Shown here one piece after another: positions 1 to 7,927 of a stretch of DNA of 46,256 nucleotides (positions within the stretch are counted from its first letter, which is position 1; every line of letters starts with the position of its first letter). Source of the stretch: a virus. Where the stretch lies: IMG/VR virus record IMGVR_UViG_3300025151_000067, positions 1 to 46,256 of that record, one strand, 5' to 3'. The notes under the pieces were generated by a model. That model saw nothing but the letters and a program-made list of their open reading frames with translations. It made no database searches and was not told the DNA's origin. A program made the translations under genes and the position numbers.

Positions 1-1128
1 GTTGTATCGCTTCCCAGTGCCTCAGGCCTCAATACACTTTTGGCACAGCGTGAATGGGTTTCTAACTATGAAACTGTCGTACTCATGCTCGACCAAGACG
101 ATGCTGGACAGCAAGCGATTGAGAAAGCGGCACGAATCGTGGGTACGGGCAGATGCAAAGTGGCAACGCTTAAGGGATGCAAGGATCCATCAGAACTACT
201 CCTTAGCCACGGACCCGAAGCTGTCGTGGAGAGTATATGGGGCGCTAAAACGTGGTCCCCTGCAGGAATTGTCATGGGTGAAGAGGTCTGGGAACAGTTC
301 AAAGAACGCAAGAACGTTGAGTCGGTTCCTTACCCTGATTGCCTTGCAGGACTCAATGAGAAACTCAAAGGGATAAGATATGGTGAAATTACTTTGTTTA
401 CCTCTGGCACTGGTAGTGGTAAGTCTACTGTCATTAAAGAGATTATTCTTGACCTTCTTGCTAAGACAAGTGATAAAGTTGGACTCATTAGTCTGGAAGA
501 AAGTGTTGGAGATACAGCCGAAAAGTTTATCTCCATGCAGCTTAAACGTAACATCATGGATACTCCAACAATTGATGAGAGCGAACTCCGTAGAGGATAC
601 GAAGCTGTGTTTGGTGACGAGAGACTGGTTCTCTTGGATCATCAAGGCTCCGTTGGGGACGCATCTCTTATCGATAAGATTGAGTACATGGCCCTTATGG
701 GTTGCAAGTACCTCGTTCTTGACCACATTACTATCGCAGTGTCGGAAGGTTCTGAAGGGCTTTCTGGTAACGAAGCGATTGATAAAGTAATGTCTGACCT
801 ACTTAAAGTTGTAAAGAAACACAACGTATGGCTAGGCCTTATTAGCCACCTGCGTAAAGCTCAAGGAGGAAAAAGTTTTGAGGAAGGACATCTCGCATCT
901 ATCGATGATATCAAGGGCAGTGGCTCGATCAAACAGATCTCTTTCGACATCGTTGCCTTCTCAAGAAACCTTGTTGCGGAATCAGAAGGGGAAAGAAACA
1001 CAATCACCTTCAAGGTTCTCAAGTCCAGATTCACAGGGCTTACTGGACCTGCAGGTTCCGCTACATACGACAACAAAACTACCAGACTAATTCCTCGTGG
1101 TGGTTTTGAAGAATGCTTTAATATCTAA
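1..1128 (+). CDS. Replicative primase-helicase, T7 gp4-like (5' end cut by window)
   Basis: The frame is open from base 1 to the TAA at 1126-1128, giving 375 C-terminal residues; the first ATG at 40 lies inside the gene. The first ~60 residues look like the end of a Toprim primase domain (LMLDQDDAGQQA, the acidic DxD-type metal site). After a linker comes a RecA/DnaB-type helicase with Walker A GTGSGKST at about 404-427, Walker B-like YLVLDH near 711-728, and the arginine-rich SHLRK and FSRN segments near the end. In T7-like phages such a protein unwinds the fork and makes primers. It is followed 13 nt later by the RNA polymerase on the same strand, so both belong to the replication/transcription arm that enters from the left. 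Whether the N-terminal zinc finger is present cannot be seen. Confidence 0.9.
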   Translation, partial: VVSLPSASGLNTLLAQREWVSNYETVVLMLDQDDAGQQAIEKAARIVGTGRCKVATLKGCKDPSELLLSHGPEAVVESIWGAKTWSPAGIVMGEEVWEQFKERKNVESVPYPDCLAGLNEKLKGIRYGEITLFTSGTGSGKSTVIKEIILDLLAKTSDKVGLISLEESVGDTAEKFISMQLKRNIMDTPTIDESELRRGYEAVFGDERLVLLDHQGSVGDASLIDKIEYMALMGCKYLVLDHITIAVSEGSEGLSGNEAIDKVMSDLLKVVKKHNVWLGLISHLRKAQGGKSFEEGHLASIDDIKGSGSIKQISFDIVAFSRNLVAESEGERNTITFKVLKSRFTGLTGPAGSATYDNKTTRLIPRGGFEECFNI

Positions 1129-1141
1129 CAAAGGGGATTAT

Positions 1142-3460
1142 ATGAATCCATTCGAATCTATTTCAGAGTACCTACTTGATAAGGTCAACAGGGTTAATCC
1201 AAACAACCCTAAGGCAAACTCAGGTGGCGTACTTATGAAATTATATAAAGACTATAGAACGGCAATGCCTGACTTAGTTTCGGTAGCCTTTCAAACAATA
1301 CAAATGAGATTCACCTATGATACCTCGGATAGTCCTGCAGGGACTGCACAATTAACAGCCGTGTCTACAGCAATTGGACAACGTGTAGCACGTATAATCA
1401 AAAGGGAGCCACCTGTTCTTCCGTGGAATATGCATGTAAGATTAGGTGATCTCTTTATAGAAGCGTTTTATAACTGTGGCTATATAGATATATACTACCC
1501 CAAGACAAGGGATACTAGTTATATCATATCAGCTACAGCTAAATGGATTGACCTAGCTGATATACCTGAGGCAATGTCCAGGATATCACTAGCACATACC
1601 GTCTTAGAAAGACCAGATAGAATAAGAAAGATAATACAAGCAGATAATGAACCCCTAATCAAAGAGTGGACTGAGGAAGACAACCCTGAGTTCCTTACTA
1701 TGATGGGGACACCCTGGATTACATCTGTTGATAAGCTTCAACGAACAGGCTGGAGAATAAACCAGCGTGTTTACGATGCACTCATAGAGAATAAAGATTC
1801 TTTTGTTTCATCAATTCCCATAGAGGACAACGATGCGAAGGAAATGAAACGAAGAAGCAAACTCGTTGAGTGGGGGTTCATAACAACCAAGGCTAAAATG
1901 CTGTATGACAAAGATGTATTCTATCAGTTCATGCAAGCAGACTACCGTGGTAGGTTATACTATTCAGAGTCCTTTCTAAACTACCAAGGATCTGACCTAG
2001 CCAGAGGCATGATGACCTTTGCCAGAGGGAAACCTATGACTGAAGAAGGACTTTTCTGGTTGGCTGTACACACAGCTACCTGCTTTAATCAAAGTTATAA
2101 CTTAGATGAAATACCAGAGTGGTGTGAGGCAGACTACAAAGGATACTTGGAAGACGAAAAGCTAGAGTCAATAAGTGTGGATAAGTTTACCCTTGAAGAC
2201 AGGGTACGCTGGACAAACGATAACATGGATGTCCTAACAGAAATGGGTAGCAGGTCAATCGTTACTGATATGGCTGAGAAACCTGTGTCTTTCCTTGCCT
2301 GTTGCCTTGAGTGGTATGATTACCAACGGGCAACAAAGGATAATAGAATCCACATAAGCCACCTTCCAGTACCCATAGACGGGTCTAACAATGGTTGGCA
2401 GCATCTAGGTGCTATTTCTAAGGATGTCCAGACAGGAAGGCTTGTAGGGCTGATACCTGTAGAAATACAACACGACTTCTATGTGCAAACTGCTAAACAA
2501 CTTTATCATCTTACTACTGATGAACGTCTTAAGTGTATCCTTGACAAAATGCCAATGAAACATATACGAAAAGCTATATCAAAACGTGGAAGCATGACAA
2601 GAGCATACTCTGCAGGTGCTAAACGGATAGCTGAGAATATGTTCTTTGACTGTAAGGCTGAAGACTTTCATATAGAATACGGTATAACACAAGATGATTG
2701 TGACAAGCTGGCAAAACTATTGATAAAAGCAATCAACATAGTATGCCCAGGCCCCCTACATACAATGGCCTACTTGCAGAGACTAGCACAATACGAGATA
2801 GGTGAATATCAAAAGTACGATAAGGATGATAACCCCGCTGGACCTGATTACAAACAACTGGTTAAAGACCAGAAAGCTTTGTACACTAAGAAGGACAAAA
2901 CAGATGAGGAAATAGAAGAGCTTAATCGACTTACTGTACTAATGAAAACTTATAAGAGTAAACTCATTCATGGTAATGGCAGAGATAAGATCACATGGGT
3001 AACACCATCAGGATTTAAAGTTATCTATGCAAACTATACTACAGCTACACGTAAATGTAGAGGTACTATAAGTGGATACAAGTCTGAATCTAAGGGACAC
3101 AAAGGAGTAAACCATGTGGCAAGAGTACCTACGAAGACCCCTGACATTCGCGGATTTATGTGTGGTGTCAGTCCTAACTATATCCACAGCCAGGATGCAA
3201 GTCATATGGCTTTGGTTATTGAGGAATGGAATGGTGATTTCGGAGCAGTACATGATTCCTTTAGTACTCATGCATGTGATGTCGAAGCACTCCTAATGAG
3301 GACCAAGCAGAGCTTTATCGAAATGTATGATAAAGAGAATTACTACGACTTGATACAACAGAACATCATCACTGATGCAACAAACCTTGACGTAGAGCAA
3401 CCAGAACTAGGTGAACTAGATGTAACTCAGATATATGAATCTGATTATTTCTTTGCCTAA
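1142..3460 (+). CDS. T7-type single-subunit DNA-directed RNA polymerase
   Basis: 772 aa. The start at 1142 (MNPFES) follows an AAAGGGG ribosome site; an earlier in-frame ATG at 1097 lies inside the helicase gene and is less likely. All signatures of the T7 family are visible: the DxxGR motif (ADYRGRLY), motif A with catalytic Asp413 (PIDGSNNGWQHL), motif B with Lys481 and Tyr489 (ISKRGSMTRAYSAG), and motif C with HSQDASH and catalytic Asp705 in VHDSF. The Lys-to-Tyr spacing of 8 equals T7 K631-Y639. The glycine that usually follows that Tyr is Ser here. It is expected to transcribe middle/late phage genes from phage-specific promoters, which I could not define. Length is somewhat below T7 (883 aa), mainly at the N-terminus. 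Confidence 0.97.
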   Translation: MNPFESISEYLLDKVNRVNPNNPKANSGGVLMKLYKDYRTAMPDLVSVAFQTIQMRFTYDTSDSPAGTAQLTAVSTAIGQRVARIIKREPPVLPWNMHVRLGDLFIEAFYNCGYIDIYYPKTRDTSYIISATAKWIDLADIPEAMSRISLAHTVLERPDRIRKIIQADNEPLIKEWTEEDNPEFLTMMGTPWITSVDKLQRTGWRINQRVYDALIENKDSFVSSIPIEDNDAKEMKRRSKLVEWGFITTKAKMLYDKDVFYQFMQADYRGRLYYSESFLNYQGSDLARGMMTFARGKPMTEEGLFWLAVHTATCFNQSYNLDEIPEWCEADYKGYLEDEKLESISVDKFTLEDRVRWTNDNMDVLTEMGSRSIVTDMAEKPVSFLACCLEWYDYQRATKDNRIHISHLPVPIDGSNNGWQHLGAISKDVQTGRLVGLIPVEIQHDFYVQTAKQLYHLTTDERLKCILDKMPMKHIRKAISKRGSMTRAYSAGAKRIAENMFFDCKAEDFHIEYGITQDDCDKLAKLLIKAINIVCPGPLHTMAYLQRLAQYEIGEYQKYDKDDNPAGPDYKQLVKDQKALYTKKDKTDEEIEELNRLTVLMKTYKSKLIHGNGRDKITWVTPSGFKVIYANYTTATRKCRGTISGYKSESKGHKGVNHVARVPTKTPDIRGFMCGVSPNYIHSQDASHMALVIEEWNGDFGAVHDSFSTHACDVEALLMRTKQSFIEMYDKENYYDLIQQNIITDATNLDVEQPELGELDVTQIYESDYFFA

Positions 3461-3470
3461 GGAGATAACA

Positions 3471-3719
3471 ATGAGCGAAAAGCGATCATATAACTACTTA
3501 GCTCTACGTGGAGCAGGAGTAGATGATATGGAGTACGTAGAACAATTCGGACTAGATCCTAACTCTGCATACTCAAACAAGATTAACGAAGACATGTTAC
3601 AGTATAACTATGATAAGGCAGTCGAAGGTGGTATGGAGCCTAAGAAAGCTGCTGAGATTAAAAGAAATGCTGAACGTGATATACGAGAGCTACTGGCTAA
3701 GAACGGTATGCTTAAATAA
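3471..3719 (+). CDS. Small protein of unknown function (82 aa)
   Basis: The start is set at 3471 because AAGGAGATAAC precedes this ATG; an upstream in-frame ATG at 3435 would lie inside the polymerase gene. The product is acidic to neutral and probably helical, with a charged C-terminal half rich in Lys/Glu (EPKKAAEIKRNAERDIRELL). No signal peptide, membrane segment or familiar motif is visible. It starts 10 nt after the RNA polymerase stop and is followed directly by the convergent terminator, so it is the last gene of the plus-strand arm. A polymerase- or host-directed regulator would fit the place but nothing in the sequence proves it. Confidence 0.75.
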   Translation: MSEKRSYNYLALRGAGVDDMEYVEQFGLDPNSAYSNKINEDMLQYNYDKAVEGGMEPKKAAEIKRNAERDIRELLAKNGMLK

Positions 3720-3770
3720 AAAAGCCCCTACTAGTTTCCTTAATTGGATTCTAGTAGGGGTATTTTTTTT
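3717..3770. terminator. Bidirectional intrinsic terminator between convergent arms
   Basis: A perfect 10-bp inverted repeat, cccctactag (3725-3734) and ctagtagggg (3751-3760), with a 16-nt loop. It is followed on the plus strand by a run of T (3763-3771) and preceded by a run of A (3718-3723) that serves as the T run for the opposite strand. It lies exactly between the stop codons of the plus-strand arm (3719) and the long minus-strand late arm (3770), so it can end both transcripts. Confidence 0.9.
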
Positions 3771-6700
3771 TAATGTGAGTAATACTGATAAATTAAATTA
3801 CCAGCTTTAATAGCAGCATCAATTTTCTTAAATAGTTTTTCCTTATCAGCTTCTGTTTTATTTATAAAATTAGTAAGCCTTTCAGGTAAGCCTATTATTT
3901 CTTCCATTAACTTATTAAACTCTTTTAGTTCTCCAAGAGTAACAGTTTGAAGATTGCCTGTCCATTCCTCTTTATTAAATGCTTCCCTTCTTCTAATTGT
4001 TTCAAGAAGTCTTTTCAGTTCACCTCTTGCACGAACTCTTTTTATCCATTGATCTTTGCCCTTCTCATTCTTCACATCTTTCTGCTCATTAGTATATTTT
4101 GAAAGCTTGTTTTCTAGATTTACAAAACCATCTTGTTCAAAATCCCACTCTGCAAAATAAGACATCATAAGAGTATCATTAGGATTGGTTAGAACTGTAT
4201 CATCGGAAGTATTCTTCCACTTATCTTTAAAGTTTCTTTTAGATTCATAAAAAGAATCCCTTGCTGCTTTAAGGTAAGACCATTTCCTATTAACCTCATA
4301 CCAATTTCTATTTGCCTCTTTCAATACGACATCGTAAGACATAGCATCAACTTTAAATGCATCGTATACTGTATGTATATATGGGTTGCCTCTCGACTTC
4401 CCAACAAGTTCATCCCAAGATTTACCAGTAAGAACCTTTATAACAGTTGCTGCATCTAATGAGTGTATTGGAGAAGGAACAGATCCACCATAGGCTACAT
4501 CCCCAGGGGTTTCATCAATACGAGTTCCTTGACCAGACTCATCCCACGGCTCATCTTTTAAATCAACTTCACGCCTTTTAGGAAAAGCAGCAGTTGGTTG
4601 TTCATCATATCTAGAAATACTACGATGTTTATAACCACCCGTATTTGTTTTCTTTGAAGGATCTATTGGTACTCCATCTCTGATGTCCATAAGTATTCTA
4701 GGAAACTCTGTCCCCCAGAAACCTTTGTCTTGAGTATGGGTTAATTCAGATCCACGAGTATCTAAAAGGGCTTCCATAGCATCAGGGTTTTGTTCGAAGC
4801 TTGCTCTAATCATAAGCTCCATTAAGTTAGAGCTTTTCTCTTTATCAACTTTAAATAACCCTTCATGTTTTGTACCATGAAGCCACTTTTTATTATAGGT
4901 TACTTCATCAAACTTACCAGACTTCCAAGTTTGATAAGCATGTTCAACTGATTGATATAACCTTCCTTCTTTATCTTTAAATGGACGAGCAGCAAGGTTA
5001 CTTAGAACAGCGTTCTCATCAGTTCCATAATAAATGTTTATAGAGTTATCACTACCTTTAACTGGAACCCAGATTTTATACTGTTGTCTTGTATCAAAAC
5101 CCGTAGTCATAGAACCACCAAGGTTTAGTTCAAAACCTGTTGCCGATATTAAAGACATTGGCTCATTATACATTGCAGCCATACCTGCTACAGATCTCAT
5201 TAAAGACCTAGACTCTTGAAACTCAGGAGATAATGTTTGTACTAAACCATCAACATATCTTTTATGTAGAGCATCCACAATAAAAGTTGTATTCATCCCA
5301 GACAATTTCATAAACTCATCTAATAATTCAAACAAGTATTCTTTTTTAAGATTGCCTGATTTTTGATCTTCATCCTTTTGAACTCTAGATTCTTCAGATA
5401 AAATATGAAGGGTTGGTTCAATATCTCTTTTAAATGATTCTAATTCTCGACCATAAGGAAACGTCATTGTGGTTTGCTTATTAAGGTCTCTATTAGCATA
5501 TATAATTCTAGCTATTTTCTTTAAAAGTACTATTGAAGCCCTACTATTTTCACCAGAACCTAGCTTTAACCCTTTCCAAGGTTCATTGTTTACTAGGTTA
5601 ATAAGATTATCTTTTAATTCATCACGAATATCTTTATTATTATCTAGAAAATACTTACCTTGTGTCCTTAGAACACCTGTCCTAAAGGCCATTATTTCAT
5701 TTCCTAATTGTAAACCATTGATAGATAAACCGCTGGTCTTACCATCCATCATTGAATTAAAATGAGTATGAAACTGCCAGTTACCTTCACTATCTTTTTT
5801 ATTTCTAGCGTCAATGTAATTAGCAAAATCAATTAAACCATCAATAAATACTTGTCCATCCTCACCTTTCTTTCTAATAGCTTTAGCTAAATCAGATTCA
5901 TTTGCAAGAACAGATGACCACTTAGGAAATTTTGGAAAGTTTTCATTAACCCTACCATCAATCATTAGGGGAACGTTGTTATCAATAGCTTCAGAAACCG
6001 TCTGGACATCTGCATCGGAAATGGTATCCATAGCTTCCCTTAGTTTTTTACCCCACTCATATAGCTTTGTTTCATTTGCTTGTAGTGCATTCTCTCTTTC
6101 TTCAGGTAGTAGATCAGCAGCACCATCAACTAACTCGTTTGCATACATCTGTCGTAAGTTTTTATGAACTCTTATTCCAAACGTTCCTTTGTTGCTTACA
6201 ATAGAAGGAGCAGGATTTCCTGTTACAAACCTTGCAGTCTTTGAACGAGTAGGGTTTAATGTGTTTTGTTGTGGATCAGAGATACGACCTGAAAACGCTT
6301 GTATATAATATGTAAAGAAGTTAGCACCTTTTCGTTCTAAATTAACTCCAAAAACATCTTGAGCTAGTTTATTAATTAAAAGTGCATGGTTTTCTTTTAC
6401 ATAATCTATAAGAGCTTGGTCTTTTAATCCCTTCATTCGTGCTCGACCAACAAAAACATTAATAGTATCTTGACCAACATGGTTTAGATCAGACAATCCA
6501 AAATCATCTTTAATAGTGAACCTAATATTACCAGAGTTATCTCTTTGTACTATAAGATTTCCTACAACTTCTGATAAGACAGGGATAGCTGTAGCAAAAA
6601 GTATTTTAAGCCTACGAGGAATAACTAAGTTCCCTACAGTTGATGCATTTTCCGCAGCTTCATTCATTAGTTCAGCACCAACAACAGGTTTCATTGCTCC

Positions 6701-7927
6701 TGAAACCCTTTTAAGATTTCTTCCTGGGTCTCCTGTTAGTCTTCCTTTTGGTAACGGATTCTTAGAAGTTCTTACCTGTTGTTTTGGAAACATTACAGAT
6801 CTTATATCTGCTCCTGCACTTAGTACCTGTTCTCCATAGGGAGTAATACGAAATCCTCTCTGCCATTTATCTCCTTTTGACTTACTAGGGATTCTAACCA
6901 TTTCTATTATAGGGTTTGAAGCACTATCATTAGCAGCAAAATAAAGTTCTTTTACAATGTCTCCAATAGTTTCTGCATCTTGTGGAGATAGATCTTTATA
7001 GTCTTCATTGCCTTTTATTTTTTGATAGTGTTGGTGTACTCTCCTACCAATTTCTCTTCTTCCCTGAGACTTGGGAACAATCTTAGTGATTTGATTTCCC
7101 TTTTTATTTCTACCAATTACAATATTAGTATCGTCCTGCATTTGAGGATCTAAATCAGCATAGGCTATACCATCTTCCATTGACAAGGTTGCGAATGCAT
7201 CTTCAGCAACAATAGAAGCAATTTGTAGAAAATCTCTATCAGGTTGTTTTGTTTCTGGATTAATAGCACCAACAGCAGTTAATGCATTTTTTACTACACT
7301 GTTAGAAGCATCTGTTAAACCATCAAGTCCAATGTTTCTTGATTCTACATGTGCTGCTAGGTTTGCTGCACGTTCAAAGATACCACCATCTAGTTCAGAT
7401 GAAGTGTCATTTATTGTATCTGCTGCTTCAGTTGTTATTCTACGTTGTTCACGGGACCTGTTTGTTAGGTTATTATGAACATCCCAATGTTGGTTTTTTG
7501 GAACAAAGGATTCCATAGCGGAAGCTGGATCATCACCAGCCTCCCATAATCCTTCTTGTGTATTCCGTTCTGCGTATTCTATTGCTGCTTTAGGAGACGT
7601 AAGATTTATTTGTTCTTGTCTTTCCCTAGCCATTGCAGCATCTTGATCAGCAGTTGTTGTATCTTCTATTCCAGTATCAAGATCCGTACCTTGGGTTACA
7701 TTAAAACCATCATTAATGTTTGATTCAAATTCAGGAGAAGGATCAACAGATCCCTCTGCTTCTATTGGTGTGATACTATCAAACAAGGAGAGTTGACCGC
7801 CTGAGTCTTTTTCGTCTATGACACTGCTTTGTCTTTCTGGTTGTTTTAATATTTCCGCTTCTCTTGCTTTGCTTTCAACTGTGGTAATATCACCAGCTTG
7901 CTTAAGAGTACCTCTAGGTGCAGCCAT
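3770..7927 (-). CDS. Putative virion-packaged single-subunit RNA polymerase with inserted NADAR domain
   Basis: 1385 aa, starting in a TAATG overlap with the upstream gene after AAAGGAGATAA. It lacks an obvious annotation at first glance but carries the T7-fold polymerase signatures in order. These are the xxxGR motif (AFSGRISDPQQN, Arg548), motif A (MMDGKTSGLSI, Asp728), motif B (NKQTTMTFPYGRE, Lys817 and Tyr825, spacing 8 as in T7), and motif C (SPIHSLDAATV followed by HTVYDAF, Asp1189). Residues ~960-1085, between motifs B and C, are a NADAR-type domain (AVLSNLAARPF, YQSVEHAYQTWK, then GFWG and ILMDIRD). The first ~400 residues are acidic and unassigned, and contain SLFDSITPIE at 47-56. 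As last gene of the internal-virion-protein block it resembles N4 virion RNA polymerase, though far shorter than N4's ~3500 aa. Virion location is inferred from position; the polymerase fold is well supported. Confidence 0.85.
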   Translation of the reverse strand: MAAPRGTLKQAGDITTVESKAREAEILKQPERQSSVIDEKDSGGQLSLFDSITPIEAEGSVDPSPEFESNINDGFNVTQGTDLDTGIEDTTTADQDAAMARERQEQINLTSPKAAIEYAERNTQEGLWEAGDDPASAMESFVPKNQHWDVHNNLTNRSREQRRITTEAADTINDTSSELDGGIFERAANLAAHVESRNIGLDGLTDASNSVVKNALTAVGAINPETKQPDRDFLQIASIVAEDAFATLSMEDGIAYADLDPQMQDDTNIVIGRNKKGNQITKIVPKSQGRREIGRRVHQHYQKIKGNEDYKDLSPQDAETIGDIVKELYFAANDSASNPIIEMVRIPSKSKGDKWQRGFRITPYGEQVLSAGADIRSVMFPKQQVRTSKNPLPKGRLTGDPGRNLKRVSGAMKPVVGAELMNEAAENASTVGNLVIPRRLKILFATAIPVLSEVVGNLIVQRDNSGNIRFTIKDDFGLSDLNHVGQDTINVFVGRARMKGLKDQALIDYVKENHALLINKLAQDVFGVNLERKGANFFTYYIQAFSGRISDPQQNTLNPTRSKTARFVTGNPAPSIVSNKGTFGIRVHKNLRQMYANELVDGAADLLPEERENALQANETKLYEWGKKLREAMDTISDADVQTVSEAIDNNVPLMIDGRVNENFPKFPKWSSVLANESDLAKAIRKKGEDGQVFIDGLIDFANYIDARNKKDSEGNWQFHTHFNSMMDGKTSGLSINGLQLGNEIMAFRTGVLRTQGKYFLDNNKDIRDELKDNLINLVNNEPWKGLKLGSGENSRASIVLLKKIARIIYANRDLNKQTTMTFPYGRELESFKRDIEPTLHILSEESRVQKDEDQKSGNLKKEYLFELLDEFMKLSGMNTTFIVDALHKRYVDGLVQTLSPEFQESRSLMRSVAGMAAMYNEPMSLISATGFELNLGGSMTTGFDTRQQYKIWVPVKGSDNSINIYYGTDENAVLSNLAARPFKDKEGRLYQSVEHAYQTWKSGKFDEVTYNKKWLHGTKHEGLFKVDKEKSSNLMELMIRASFEQNPDAMEALLDTRGSELTHTQDKGFWGTEFPRILMDIRDGVPIDPSKKTNTGGYKHRSISRYDEQPTAAFPKRREVDLKDEPWDESGQGTRIDETPGDVAYGGSVPSPIHSLDAATVIKVLTGKSWDELVGKSRGNPYIHTVYDAFKVDAMSYDVVLKEANRNWYEVNRKWSYLKAARDSFYESKRNFKDKWKNTSDDTVLTNPNDTLMMSYFAEWDFEQDGFVNLENKLSKYTNEQKDVKNEKGKDQWIKRVRARGELKRLLETIRRREAFNKEEWTGNLQTVTLGELKEFNKLMEEIIGLPERLTNFINKTEADKEKLFKKIDAAIKAGNLIYQYYSH

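Noticed and set aside
196-726. Minus-strand frame of 176 aa opposite the helicase
   Set aside because: It lies wholly inside a conserved helicase gene on the other strand with no own signals.
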